NCBI RefSeq assembly: GCF_040298565.1
Contig: NZ_JBEPAK010000120.1
Location: 1-21,379, forward strand
Length of the DNA stretch: 21,379 nt
Direction: 5' to 3'
From: Kitasatospora sp040298565
GTDB lineage: Bacteria > Actinomycetota > Actinomycetes > Streptomycetales > Streptomycetaceae
This document shows positions 1 to 6,132 of this stretch, piece by piece. Below the pieces are notes generated by a model that was not told the origin of the DNA, searched no databases, and saw only the letters and a list, made by a program, of their open reading frames with translations. Position 1 is the first letter of the stretch. The number at the start of each line of letters is the position of its first letter. The translations under genes were made by a program, and so were the position numbers.

Positions 1-2086
1 CCTTGACCCGGTCGTCGAGCAGGTTGGCCCGGTGCACCGAGCCGTTGCCGAAGCCGGCCGCGGTGTAGCCGGCGGCCTGCTTGTTGTTCCAGGAGACGTA
101 GTAGTCCTGGTTCACGGACTGCGGGTGCTCGGCCGCCGGGGTGTACCGGGCCGTGTTGGTGGCCGGGTCGAAGTCCGCCCACTCGTAGGAGGGTTGGGCG
201 AGGACGGGCAGGCCGGCGTCGACCCCGGCGGCGCGCACCGGGTTGCTGCCGGAGTTGTAGTACGCGATGTCGCGGGAGTCCGCGTAGAACCAGTTGAAGG
301 TGTAGTTGATGTCCTGGGCGGCGCGCTGGAAGCTCGGGGCGTCGTGCACGGCGCCGGGGTCGTTCAGCTCCTGGAAGCCGATGATGGAGTCGGCCTCGTG
401 CCGGTAGGTGGAGCGCAGCGAGGTGAACGCGACGGGCTTGCCGCCGACGGTGCCCCGGGCGCTCACCAGGCCGTAGTTCGAGCGGCGCATCACCAGGGTG
501 TACGAGCCGGCGGCGGTGGAGTCGGCGGTGGTCGGGCTCCACGCGTTCCTGCGTTCCAGCCGGTCGAAGGGCAGGCACTGGCCGTGCCAGAGGTAGGAGT
601 CGGCGGCGGTGGTGACCGGTGAGCCGTCGGTGGTGCAGAGCGGGACGGCGTAGGTGTCGGTGATGTCCTGCCCGGCCGAGGTCGCGCTCCAGGCGTAGTC
701 CTGGCCGCGGCCGAGCTGGACGTAGAAGCTCAGCCCGGCGAACGCGGCGCCGCGGGCGCTGATGCCGGGGCCCTGGAGTTCCTCGAGCATCAGCAGCTGC
801 GGGGCGAAGTAGCCGGTCTGCGGGCCGAACACGGCCACCGGGTGGCCGTCGTCGGTGTGCGCGCCGGAGACCAGCAGGGCGTTGGACATGCCGTGCTTGG
901 CGGTGAGCAGGTTGCCGGGCAGCACGCCGCCGGCCTTGGTCGTCGCGGTGTTCGCGGAGCCGGTGGCGTCGTAGATCATCCGCTCGGGCACCACGGAGCC
1001 GGGGTCGGGCACGGCCTCGCCCTGCGGATGGTCGGGCACGGTGGCGTACGGGAAGCTCTGGCCGTCGTGCAGGGTCCGCACCGCCTCGGGGTCGTCGGCC
1101 TCGCGCAGCGACTTCCAGACCGCGTCCCCGGCGTCCTTGCCGTAGCGGGCCTCGGCCGCCGACTTGACCTGGGCCGAGGCGAGTTCGTTGCCGCCGCCGG
1201 CGCCGAACAGCGCACCGACCACCGAGGCCAGGGCGACCAGGTCGGTCAGTTTGAACGGCTCGATCGAACCCGCGTTGGTGATCGGGTCGATGTGACCGGT
1301 GAGGTCGTACTCGCCGGGGAAGGTGCGGCCGTTGTACGCCTCCCTGGCGTACTGGTTGATGCCGTCGAGGTAGGCGTTCGCGTCGGCGAGGGCCTGGGCC
1401 GCCCGGCCGCCGCGGGCGGCGAGCCCGTCGATCTGCTGCTGCAACTCGGCCTCGGTGTACGGCGCGGCCTGCCAGAAGCTCTGCTCCAGCTGGCGGTTGG
1501 CGGCGGCGCCGCCCGCGAAGCCGGACAGCTGGCCGCGGCCGACGTGCCGGAACAGGTCCATCACCCAGAGCCGGTCCTGCGCGGCGGCGTAGCCGGCGCC
1601 GAACTCGGTGCCGTAGCGGGTGGTGCCGGTGATGTGCGGGATGCCGGCGGCCTTGTCGCGGACGATGGTGACGTCCGGGCGGGGGCTGGTGGTACTGGCG
1701 ACCTGGTCGGCGGGGACGCCGAAGGAGGCGTCGTTGAAGAAGCCGCGCAGCCCGGCCTCGGTGAGCCCGGGGTAGCCGGAGGCGAGGGCCGCATACGGGC
1801 CGAGCTGGTCGTCGGTGTGCGCGGGGCGGCTGCCGAACATCCGGTTGAGCAGGATCTCGGCGAGCGTCGCGTTGCCGTTCTCGCCGGGCGGCAGGATGTC
1901 GGCGCAGTGGCCGCCGCAGTAGTCGGCGGCGGCCGCGGTCCCGGCCGCAGTGGTCGGGACGGCGGTGGCGCCGGTGGGGGTGGTGAGGGTCGCGGTGACC
2001 ACCAGGGCGGACGCGAGGGCGGCGGCCGCCGCGAAGCGGAGGGGGTGTCGGAAAGGGTGTCGGAGGGTGTGGGGGCGTGGGCGCAA
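1..2086 (-). CDS. Penicillin acylase family protein (secreted Ntn-hydrolase), C-terminus beyond window
   Basis: Secreted N-terminal-nucleophile amidase of the penicillin G acylase / aculeacin-AHL acylase superfamily, which hydrolyses amide bonds of acylated substrates. The chosen start is TTG at 2086-2084, because a clear SD (GGAGGAG, 2099-2093) precedes it and the first residues form a signal peptide: basic MRPRPHTLRHPFRHPLR, then an Ala/Val-rich core and an Ala-rich cleavage region. About 695 codons are present. The predicted autocatalytic nucleophile is Ser401 (codon 886-884) in HGMSNALLVSG, followed by family blocks such as FGPQTGYFAPQ and a GQDYAWSATSAGQD block. This implies a signal, alpha chain, spacer and beta chain beginning at Ser401. 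The residue before the Ser is Met. No tail is visible because the gene runs off the window. Substrate (beta-lactam, acyl-homoserine lactone or lipopeptide) cannot be told from sequence. It stands alone, divergent from the RidA-like gene. Confidence 0.88.
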   Translation of the reverse strand, partial: MRPRPHTLRHPFRHPLRFAAAAALASALVVTATLTTPTGATAVPTTAAGTAAAADYCGGHCADILPPGENGNATLAEILLNRMFGSRPAHTDDQLGPYAALASGYPGLTEAGLRGFFNDASFGVPADQVASTTSPRPDVTIVRDKAAGIPHITGTTRYGTEFGAGYAAAQDRLWVMDLFRHVGRGQLSGFAGGAAANRQLEQSFWQAAPYTEAELQQQIDGLAARGGRAAQALADANAYLDGINQYAREAYNGRTFPGEYDLTGHIDPITNAGSIEPFKLTDLVALASVVGALFGAGGGNELASAQVKSAAEARYGKDAGDAVWKSLREADDPEAVRTLHDGQSFPYATVPDHPQGEAVPDPGSVVPERMIYDATGSANTATTKAGGVLPGNLLTAKHGMSNALLVSGAHTDDGHPVAVFGPQTGYFAPQLLMLEELQGPGISARGAAFAGLSFYVQLGRGQDYAWSATSAGQDITDTYAVPLCTTDGSPVTTAADSYLWHGQCLPFDRLERRNAWSPTTADSTAAGSYTLVMRRSNYGLVSARGTVGGKPVAFTSLRSTYRHEADSIIGFQELNDPGAVHDAPSFQRAAQDINYTFNWFYADSRDIAYYNSGSNPVRAAGVDAGLPVLAQPSYEWADFDPATNTARYTPAAEHPQSVNQDYYVSWNNKQAAGYTAAGFGNGSVHRANLLDDRVK

Positions 2087-2150
2087 GGCGAGCTCCTCCG
2101 TCGAAGCCACGGGGAGTCGACGGTAGGGGTGCTACTGGCCGGTTGGCTAG

Positions 2151-2164
2151 TGGCGTGCATGCCA
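2151..2164. promoter_or_regulatory. Imperfect dyad in the acylase/ridA-like divergent spacer
   Basis: TGGCGTGCATGCCA is an imperfect 14-bp palindrome (two mismatches) about 65 bp upstream of the acylase start. It could be an operator for a dimeric regulator, but there is no second copy and no regulator gene adjacent. The rest of the 2087-2331 spacer holds no ORF with an SD and no convincing acylase promoter. Confidence 0.2.
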
Positions 2165-2331
2165 TTTCCTGTACGGGACACCGGAGTTGTCGGCCGCGTC
2201 GGCGGCGGCCCGGTCCCGCGCGCGGTCGGTCCGGGCGGGGTACCGCGTCGGCGGGGCCGGCGGCGTCCGACAGGTCGGCCGCCGGCGCGCTCCCATGCGC
2301 CCAGGGGCATCACGCCGTGCCATGAGGCCTG

Positions 2332-2361
2332 TTGGACGGATCGGTGCAGGCCCCCTAGCGT
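2332..2361 (+). promoter_or_regulatory. HrdB-type promoter for leaderless ridA-like gene
   Basis: TTGGAC at 2332-2337, an 18-nt spacer, and TAGCGT at 2356-2361 match the streptomycete vegetative promoter pattern. The ATG follows 7 nt after the -10, where transcription should start, and there is no SD. This predicts a leaderless mRNA. Confidence 0.6.
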
Positions 2362-2368
2362 TCGGCGC

Positions 2369-2755
2369 ATGACAGAGCGACGCGCGATCCTCAGCGGTTC
2401 GACCTTCGAGGAGCAGATCGGTTACGCCCGGGCCGTGGTGGACGGCGAGTGGGTGCACGTGTCCGGGACGACCGGGTTCGACTACGCCCGGATGACGATC
2501 TCCGAGGACGTGGTGGAGCAGGCCGAGCAGTGCCTGCGCAACATCGGGGCCGCGCTGGCCGAGGCGGGGTGCGGCTTCGCCGACGTGGTGCGGGTGCGCT
2601 ACCTGCTGCCCGAGCGTGCGGACTTCGAACCCTGCTGGCCGGTGCTGCGGCGCTGCTTCGGTGACGTCCGGCCGGCCGCCACCATGATGGTCTGCGGACT
2701 GGCCGACCCCCGGATGAGGATCGAGATCGAGGTGGACGCGCGGCGGCCCTCCTGA
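2369..2755 (+). CDS. RidA (YjgF/YER057c/UK114) family protein lacking the catalytic Arg
   Basis: 128-residue small single-domain protein of the Rid family; members form trimers and archetypal RidA hydrolyses reactive enamine/imine intermediates. Visible family features are the N-terminal strand GEWVHVSGTTGFD (26-38), the helix QAEQCLRNIGAALAEAG (51-67), VVRVRYLL (73-80) and the C-terminal IEIEVDA (118-124). In archetypal RidA the substrate-carboxylate-binding Arg lies about 14 residues before the IEIE strand. Here that place is Ala103/Ala104 (RPAATMMV), so it belongs to an Arg-less Rid subgroup and enamine deaminase activity should not be assumed. The ATG at 2369 was chosen because a promoter places the transcript start on it. 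Only a vegetative promoter is visible, and a hairpin follows the stop. The partner pathway is unknown. Confidence 0.85.
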   Translation: MTERRAILSGSTFEEQIGYARAVVDGEWVHVSGTTGFDYARMTISEDVVEQAEQCLRNIGAALAEAGCGFADVVRVRYLLPERADFEPCWPVLRRCFGDVRPAATMMVCGLADPRMRIEIEVDARRPS

Positions 2756-2771
2756 CGGAGCCCCGGGCCCG

Positions 2772-2804
2772 CCGGGTCCGGGCGCGCGATCGGCCCGGAC
2801 CCGG
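2772..2804. terminator. Bidirectional hairpin terminator between convergent genes
   Basis: CCGGGTCCGGGC (2772-2783) pairs perfectly with GCCCGGACCCGG (2793-2804): a 12-bp stem with a 9-nt loop. It lies exactly between the convergent RidA-like and DUF4180 stops. No U-tract, as is usual in streptomycetes. Confidence 0.75.
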
Positions 2805-2810
2805 GTGCGC

Positions 2811-3179
2811 TCAGCGGCGGGACGCCAGGCGGGCGCCGAGGGCCTCCGGGTCGGGCAGGAACCAGATGTGGCCGCCCGCGTTGGACTCGTGGACCAGTGA
2901 GCGCAGGGCCGAACTGGCCTCCAGGTGGCGGGAGATGTCGCCGAGGACGGCCAGCGGCACCTGGTAGTTGACGAACTTCTGCATGACCTCCCCGGCGAAC
3001 CCGGTGCTCAGGACGAAGAACTCGTCGCTCAGCCGGTCGGCCGGGACGGCGACGACCTCGGCGCCCTGGTACGTCGCGCCGATGAGGTCCAGTGCGTCCT
3101 GCACGGTGCTGATCACGGGCCCGGCCGGGTCGCACACCAGCACCTTCACGCCGCTCAGTTCCTGCACCGTGTCAGCCAT
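2811..3179 (-). CDS. DUF4180 domain-containing protein
   Basis: 122 residues, of unknown biochemical function. The protein fits DUF4180: SVQDALDLI-type motif near 26-33, AEVVAVPADRLSDEFF (40-55), LSTGFAGEVMQKFVNYQVPLAVLG (57-80) and the HESNAGGHIWFL block (97-108). It is small, cytosolic and has no signal or membrane segment. The ATG at 3179-3177 follows GGAG 6 nt upstream. It is separated from the upstream MFS gene by about 200 bp that includes a plausible own promoter, so it is probably monocistronic. Some DUF4180 proteins are described next to regulators, but nothing here assigns a role. Confidence 0.82.
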   Translation of the reverse strand: MADTVQELSGVKVLVCDPAGPVISTVQDALDLIGATYQGAEVVAVPADRLSDEFFVLSTGFAGEVMQKFVNYQVPLAVLGDISRHLEASSALRSLVHESNAGGHIWFLPDPEALGARLASRR

Positions 3180-3256
3180 GGCGTTCTCCTGCCGGTCGGT
3201 CGGGATGACCCGGGCGGAGCACCCGGCCCGGGCCTGATCATCGGTGATCCGGCCTC

Positions 3257-3286
3257 AATCTAGGCCAGGCGGAGCGGTGCCCGGAA
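3257..3286 (-). promoter_or_regulatory. Putative promoter for DUF4180 gene
   Basis: On the minus strand TAGATT (3262-3257) is a near-consensus -10, with TTCCGG (3286-3281) at 18-nt spacing as a weak -35. This gives a leader of about 70 nt before the DUF4180 start. Confidence 0.4.
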
Positions 3287-3344
3287 CCGATTTTGGGGCC
3301 GCCGACCGGGCCGTCCGGGCGCGGAACCCGACGCGTGGCGGAGA

Positions 3345-3360
3345 GCGCCGGGCCCGGCGC
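3345..3360. terminator. Possible terminator after the MFS gene
   Basis: A perfect 16-nt palindrome, GCGCCGGGCCCGGCGC, lies 20 bp beyond the MFS stop. It can fold as a 6-bp GC-only stem with a GGCC loop. No U-tract; a structure this short is only suggestive. Confidence 0.35.
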
Positions 3361-3379
3361 CCGGAGAGCAGCGGCGGTG

Positions 3380-4774
3380 TCAGAGCCGCTCGGGGACGGG
3401 GTTGCCGACCGCCTCGATGGCCCGGCGCAGCGGCACCTTCAGCAGGACCGCGAAGCCGATCACGAAGAACACCAGCAGCGAGATGATCGCCGAGCGGTAG
3501 CTGCCGGTGACCTGGTAGGCGACGCCGAAGACCAGCGGGCCCATCCAGCTGGTGCCGCGGTCGCTGACCTTGTACAGGCTGAAGTACTCCGCCTCCCGGC
3601 CGGCCGGGATCAGGTGGGAGAACAGCGAGCGGGAGAGCGCCTGGCTGCCGCCGAGCACCAGGCCGATCATGCACGCCAGGACGTAGAACCAGATGGGCTG
3701 GTGGGCGGGCATGACGTACCCGAGGGCGAGGGTGACCACCCAGCCGACCAGGGAGCCGAGGATGGTCCGCTTGGCGCCGTACCGCTGGGCGATCCGGCCG
3801 AGCAGCAGCGCCCCGCCGATCGCCACCACCTGGACCATCAGCACGGCGGTGACCAGCGAGGTCTGGTCCATGCCCAGCTCCTCGCTGCCGTACAGCGAGG
3901 CCTGCGAGACGACGGTCTGGATGCCGTCGTTGTAGCAGAGGAAGGCGGCGAGGTAGAGCAGCGTCAGCGGGTGCCGGCGCATGTTCTTCAGGGTCCGGCC
4001 GAGTTCCCGCAGGCTGCCGGCGGTGGGCCGGTCGGCCGCGGCCGCCGGGCGGTCGGGCGCGACGCCCGCCCGGGAGGGCAGTCGCAGCAGCGGGACGAGG
4101 GTGAACAGCGCCCACCAGAGTCCGGCCGAGGCCAGGCAGATCCGCACCGCGGTGCCGGAGGCGAGGCCGAGCGCGTCATGGCCCTGGAACAGCGCCAGGT
4201 TGGCGATCAGCAGCAGGCCGCCGCCCGCGTAGCCGTAGGCCCAGCCCTTGGAGGAGACCTTGTCGCGCTCGTCGGGGGAGGCCAGGCCCGGCAGGTAGGC
4301 GTACGACAGCGCGACCGACACGGCGTACGAGATGTTGGCGACCACCAGCAGGGCGCCGCCCAGCAGGTAGCGGTCGCCCTGGAGGAAGAACATCCCCGTC
4401 GTGGCGATCGCACCGACGTACGCGAAGCCGCACATCAGCTCCTTGTGCCGCCCGGTGCGGTCGGCGACGGTGCCGGTCAGCAGCATCACCGCGACCGAGA
4501 TCAGCACCGAGAAGGAGACGGTGTACGGGAAGAACGACCCCGCGCGGATCGACAGGCCCAGCGGGTGCACGTCGCCGGACGCGTCGGCGGCGTTCCTGGC
4601 CACCTCGGTCAGGTAGGGGCCGAGGAACACCGTCAGGACGGTGGCCGAGAAGGCGGCGTTGGCCCAGTCGTTGACGTACCAGCCGAACTGCATCCGGCGC
4701 AGCGCGCGGCCGTCGCCGCTGGTCGGCGGCGGCTCGTCCGCCACGTGGTCCCGCAAGTGGTCCGTGGTGCTCAT
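3380..4774 (-). CDS. MFS transporter, UMF1/Atg22-like family
   Basis: 464-residue polytopic inner-membrane transporter of the major facilitator superfamily. The N-terminal GWYVNDWANAAFSATVL (31-47) with its NDW signature, together with an overall pattern of about 12 hydrophobic segments, points to the UMF1 (Atg22-like) branch. GTVADRTGRHKELM (about 100-113) is the MFS loop-2/3 motif, and a hydrophilic central loop around 230-255 separates the two halves. The start ATG at 4774-4772 overlaps the stop of the upstream phosphodiesterase as ATGA and has a GGGAG SD inside that gene. An upstream-extended reading to 5023 would only overlap the phosphodiesterase. Coupling to a glycerophosphodiester phosphodiesterase suggests a substrate or product of phospholipid turnover, but that is inference. 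Confidence 0.85.
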   Translation of the reverse strand: MSTTDHLRDHVADEPPPTSGDGRALRRMQFGWYVNDWANAAFSATVLTVFLGPYLTEVARNAADASGDVHPLGLSIRAGSFFPYTVSFSVLISVAVMLLTGTVADRTGRHKELMCGFAYVGAIATTGMFFLQGDRYLLGGALLVVANISYAVSVALSYAYLPGLASPDERDKVSSKGWAYGYAGGGLLLIANLALFQGHDALGLASGTAVRICLASAGLWWALFTLVPLLRLPSRAGVAPDRPAAAADRPTAGSLRELGRTLKNMRRHPLTLLYLAAFLCYNDGIQTVVSQASLYGSEELGMDQTSLVTAVLMVQVVAIGGALLLGRIAQRYGAKRTILGSLVGWVVTLALGYVMPAHQPIWFYVLACMIGLVLGGSQALSRSLFSHLIPAGREAEYFSLYKVSDRGTSWMGPLVFGVAYQVTGSYRSAIISLLVFFVIGFAVLLKVPLRRAIEAVGNPVPERL

Positions 4775-5580
4775 ACGGCTCCCTGTTCCGTGCTGGAGCC
4801 GGTGCTGCCGTGCGTCCAGCAGCCGCGCTCGCTGAGGACGTCCCGGAGGACGTCGATGCGATCGGCCATGATGCCATCCACACCCAGGTCGAGGAGAGCC
4901 CTGATCCGTGTGGGATCGTCCACAGTCCAGACGTGGACCTGCAGGCCCAGCCGGTGCGCGGCGCGTACGAAGGCCCGGTCGACCACTCGGACGCCCAGGT
5001 GCCGCTCCGGCACCTGCGCACACAGCCCGGCGTACGGCGCCCGGCGCCCCGGCCGGGGCGGCAGCGGGCCGCCCAGCGAGCGCAGCCGCAGCCGGGCCAC
5101 CTCGCGGGGGCCGAGCGAGGTGGCCAGCCGGGGCCCGGCGGCGGCCCGGACGGCGGCCAGGCGGCTGTCGGAGAAGCCGCCGACGCAGACCCGGTCCCAG
5201 GCGTCGGTCCGGCGGATCGCCTCGACCAGGGGGGCGACGGCCGGTGCCGCCTTGACGTCGATGTTGAACCGGGCCTCGGGGAACGCCCCGAGCAGGTCCT
5301 CCAGCAGCGGGACCGGCTCCCGGCCGCCGATCCGGGCCCGCCGGACGGTCTCCCAGGGCAGCTCGGCGACGGCTCCGCTCCGGTCGGTGACCCGGTCGAG
5401 CCGGGAGTCGTGGAAGGCCACCAGCACGCCGTCGGCGGTGGCGTGCACGTCCGTTTCGAGGTAGCGGTAGCCGAGCGCCACGGCGGCGTCGAACGCGGCG
5501 AGCGAGTTCTCGGGGTGCCCGAGCTCACCGCCCCGGTGCGCGAAGGCGAGCGGCCCCGGGTGGTCGAGGAAGGGGTGCAT
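4771..5580 (-). CDS. Glycerophosphodiester phosphodiesterase (GDPD/UgpQ type)
   Basis: 269-residue GDPD-family enzyme that hydrolyses glycerophosphodiesters from deacylated phospholipids to sn-glycerol 3-phosphate and an alcohol. Catalytic TIM-barrel motifs are AHRGG (14-18; His15, Arg16), HPENS (22-26; Glu24), LETDVH (41-46; Glu42, Asp44) and the second histidine in FHDSRLDRVT (56-65; His57). The late motifs VWTVDD (217-222) and GVDGIMADRID (233-243) follow. There is no signal peptide, so it is cytoplasmic like UgpQ. The start at 5580-5578 is preceded by GGAG at 6-nt spacing; an in-frame upstream start at 5664 would read through the promoter region and has no family residues. It is the first gene of an operon with the MFS transporter (ATGA overlap at 4771-4774). 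Confidence 0.9.
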   Translation of the reverse strand: MHPFLDHPGPLAFAHRGGELGHPENSLAAFDAAVALGYRYLETDVHATADGVLVAFHDSRLDRVTDRSGAVAELPWETVRRARIGGREPVPLLEDLLGAFPEARFNIDVKAAPAVAPLVEAIRRTDAWDRVCVGGFSDSRLAAVRAAAGPRLATSLGPREVARLRLRSLGGPLPPRPGRRAPYAGLCAQVPERHLGVRVVDRAFVRAAHRLGLQVHVWTVDDPTRIRALLDLGVDGIMADRIDVLRDVLSERGCWTHGSTGSSTEQGAV

Positions 5581-5645
5581 GTGGTGCTCCGAGCTGCGGG
5601 GACAGGGGGCGGTGCTGCCGGTTCGCGGCCGTCCCGGATCGCTCC

Positions 5646-5672
5646 GCGTTACAGTATTACGCACTCTGTCAA
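5646..5672 (-). promoter_or_regulatory. Putative promoter/operator of the GDPD-MFS operon
   Basis: On the minus strand a perfect TTGACA (5672-5667) is followed 15 nt later by TAACGC (5651-5646). The flanking DNA is AT-richer than its surroundings and repeats ACTG/CAGTA-like half-sites (5652-5660 and 5674-5681). The repeats could be a repressor site. The short spacer lowers confidence. Confidence 0.4.
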
Positions 5673-5893
5673 GCAGTAATGATCATCGTCCGCCTCCCCC
5701 GGAAGGAGAACGGGGCGCCGATCGTCGGACCCTCGGCGGTGGGGCCGGTGCGGGCCTTCGCCGGTCAAGGAGGGTGCCTGGAAGATCTTTTGACGCCGGA
5801 TCACCTCGTGGCGGCCTTTGGAGGCAGGCGGTGGCGCTCTCCTGTCGGACGGTCGGTCCGGAAACCCGATTTCGTGTTCGCCCGGTTGTCGCC

Positions 5894-5899
5894 TATGGT
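5894..5899 (+). promoter_or_regulatory. Putative -10 of the tRNA-fMet promoter
   Basis: TATGGT ends 12 nt before the tRNA. The -35 region (about 5870-5876) is a poor match. The remaining 5680-5890 spacer contains no gene I can support. Confidence 0.35.
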
Positions 5900-5911
5900 T
5901 GGTCTCACCGA

Positions 5912-5988
5912 CGCGGGGTGGAGCAGCTCGGTAGCTCGCTGGGCTCATAACCCAGAGGTCGCAGGTTCAAATCCTGTCCCCGCTACCA
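5912..5988 (+). tRNA. tRNA-fMet (initiator, anticodon CAT)
   Basis: A 77-nt cloverleaf with encoded CCA (5986-5988). The acceptor arm CGCGGGG pairs with CCCCGC, leaving the unpaired 1:72 position (C opposite T) that marks initiators. The anticodon stem is GGG/CCC around CTCATAA, with CAT at 5946-5948; the three G-C pairs are the other initiator hallmark. The T-arm carries GGTTCAAATCC. It is a single-gene unit with its own strong terminator. Confidence 0.97.
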
Positions 5989-5992
5989 ATCC

Positions 5993-6032
5993 GAAGCCGG
6001 GGTCGACGCGAGATCGCGTCGGCCCCGGCTTC
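5993..6032 (+). terminator. Strong terminator after tRNA-fMet
   Basis: GAAGCCGGGG...CGCG (5993-6010) pairs with CGCG...CCCCGGCTTC (6015-6032): an 18-bp stem with one G-T wobble and an AGAT tetraloop, 4 nt after the tRNA end. It is one of the most stable hairpins in the window. Confidence 0.9.
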
Positions 6033-6120
6033 GTCGTCCCTCGGCCGCCGCCCTGAGGTCGACGTCCCCGGCCGCGACACACCGATCGCCGTCCTCCCCG
6101 GCGGCGCCGTCCGATCGGCC

Positions 6121-6126
6121 TAGGCT
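6121..6126 (+). promoter_or_regulatory. -10 element of a leaderless promoter
   Basis: TAGGCT is 6 nt ahead of the ATG at 6133 and there is no SD. This is the standard streptomycete leaderless arrangement. The -35 is not convincing. Confidence 0.55.
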
Positions 6127-6132
6127 CGTCGG

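Noticed and set aside
842..2755. 637-codon plus-strand frame ending in the RidA-like protein
   Set aside because: Only the last 128 codons have family homology; the rest is antisense to the acylase and crosses the divergent promoter region.
3293..5464. 723-codon plus-strand frame
   Set aside because: Antisense of the MFS and phosphodiesterase genes, with no recognisable motif.
5912..5988. tRNA gene as an integration (att) site
   Set aside because: No integrase gene and no repeat of the tRNA 3' end elsewhere in the window; genes on both sides look like ordinary chromosome.
5679..6056. Open frame on + reading through the tRNA, and its minus-strand counterpart (5945-6154)
   Set aside because: The peptide VARWAHNPEVAGSNPVPATN and the reverse AGTGFEPATSGL are well-known spurious translations of tRNA genes; the real feature is tRNA-fMet and its terminator.
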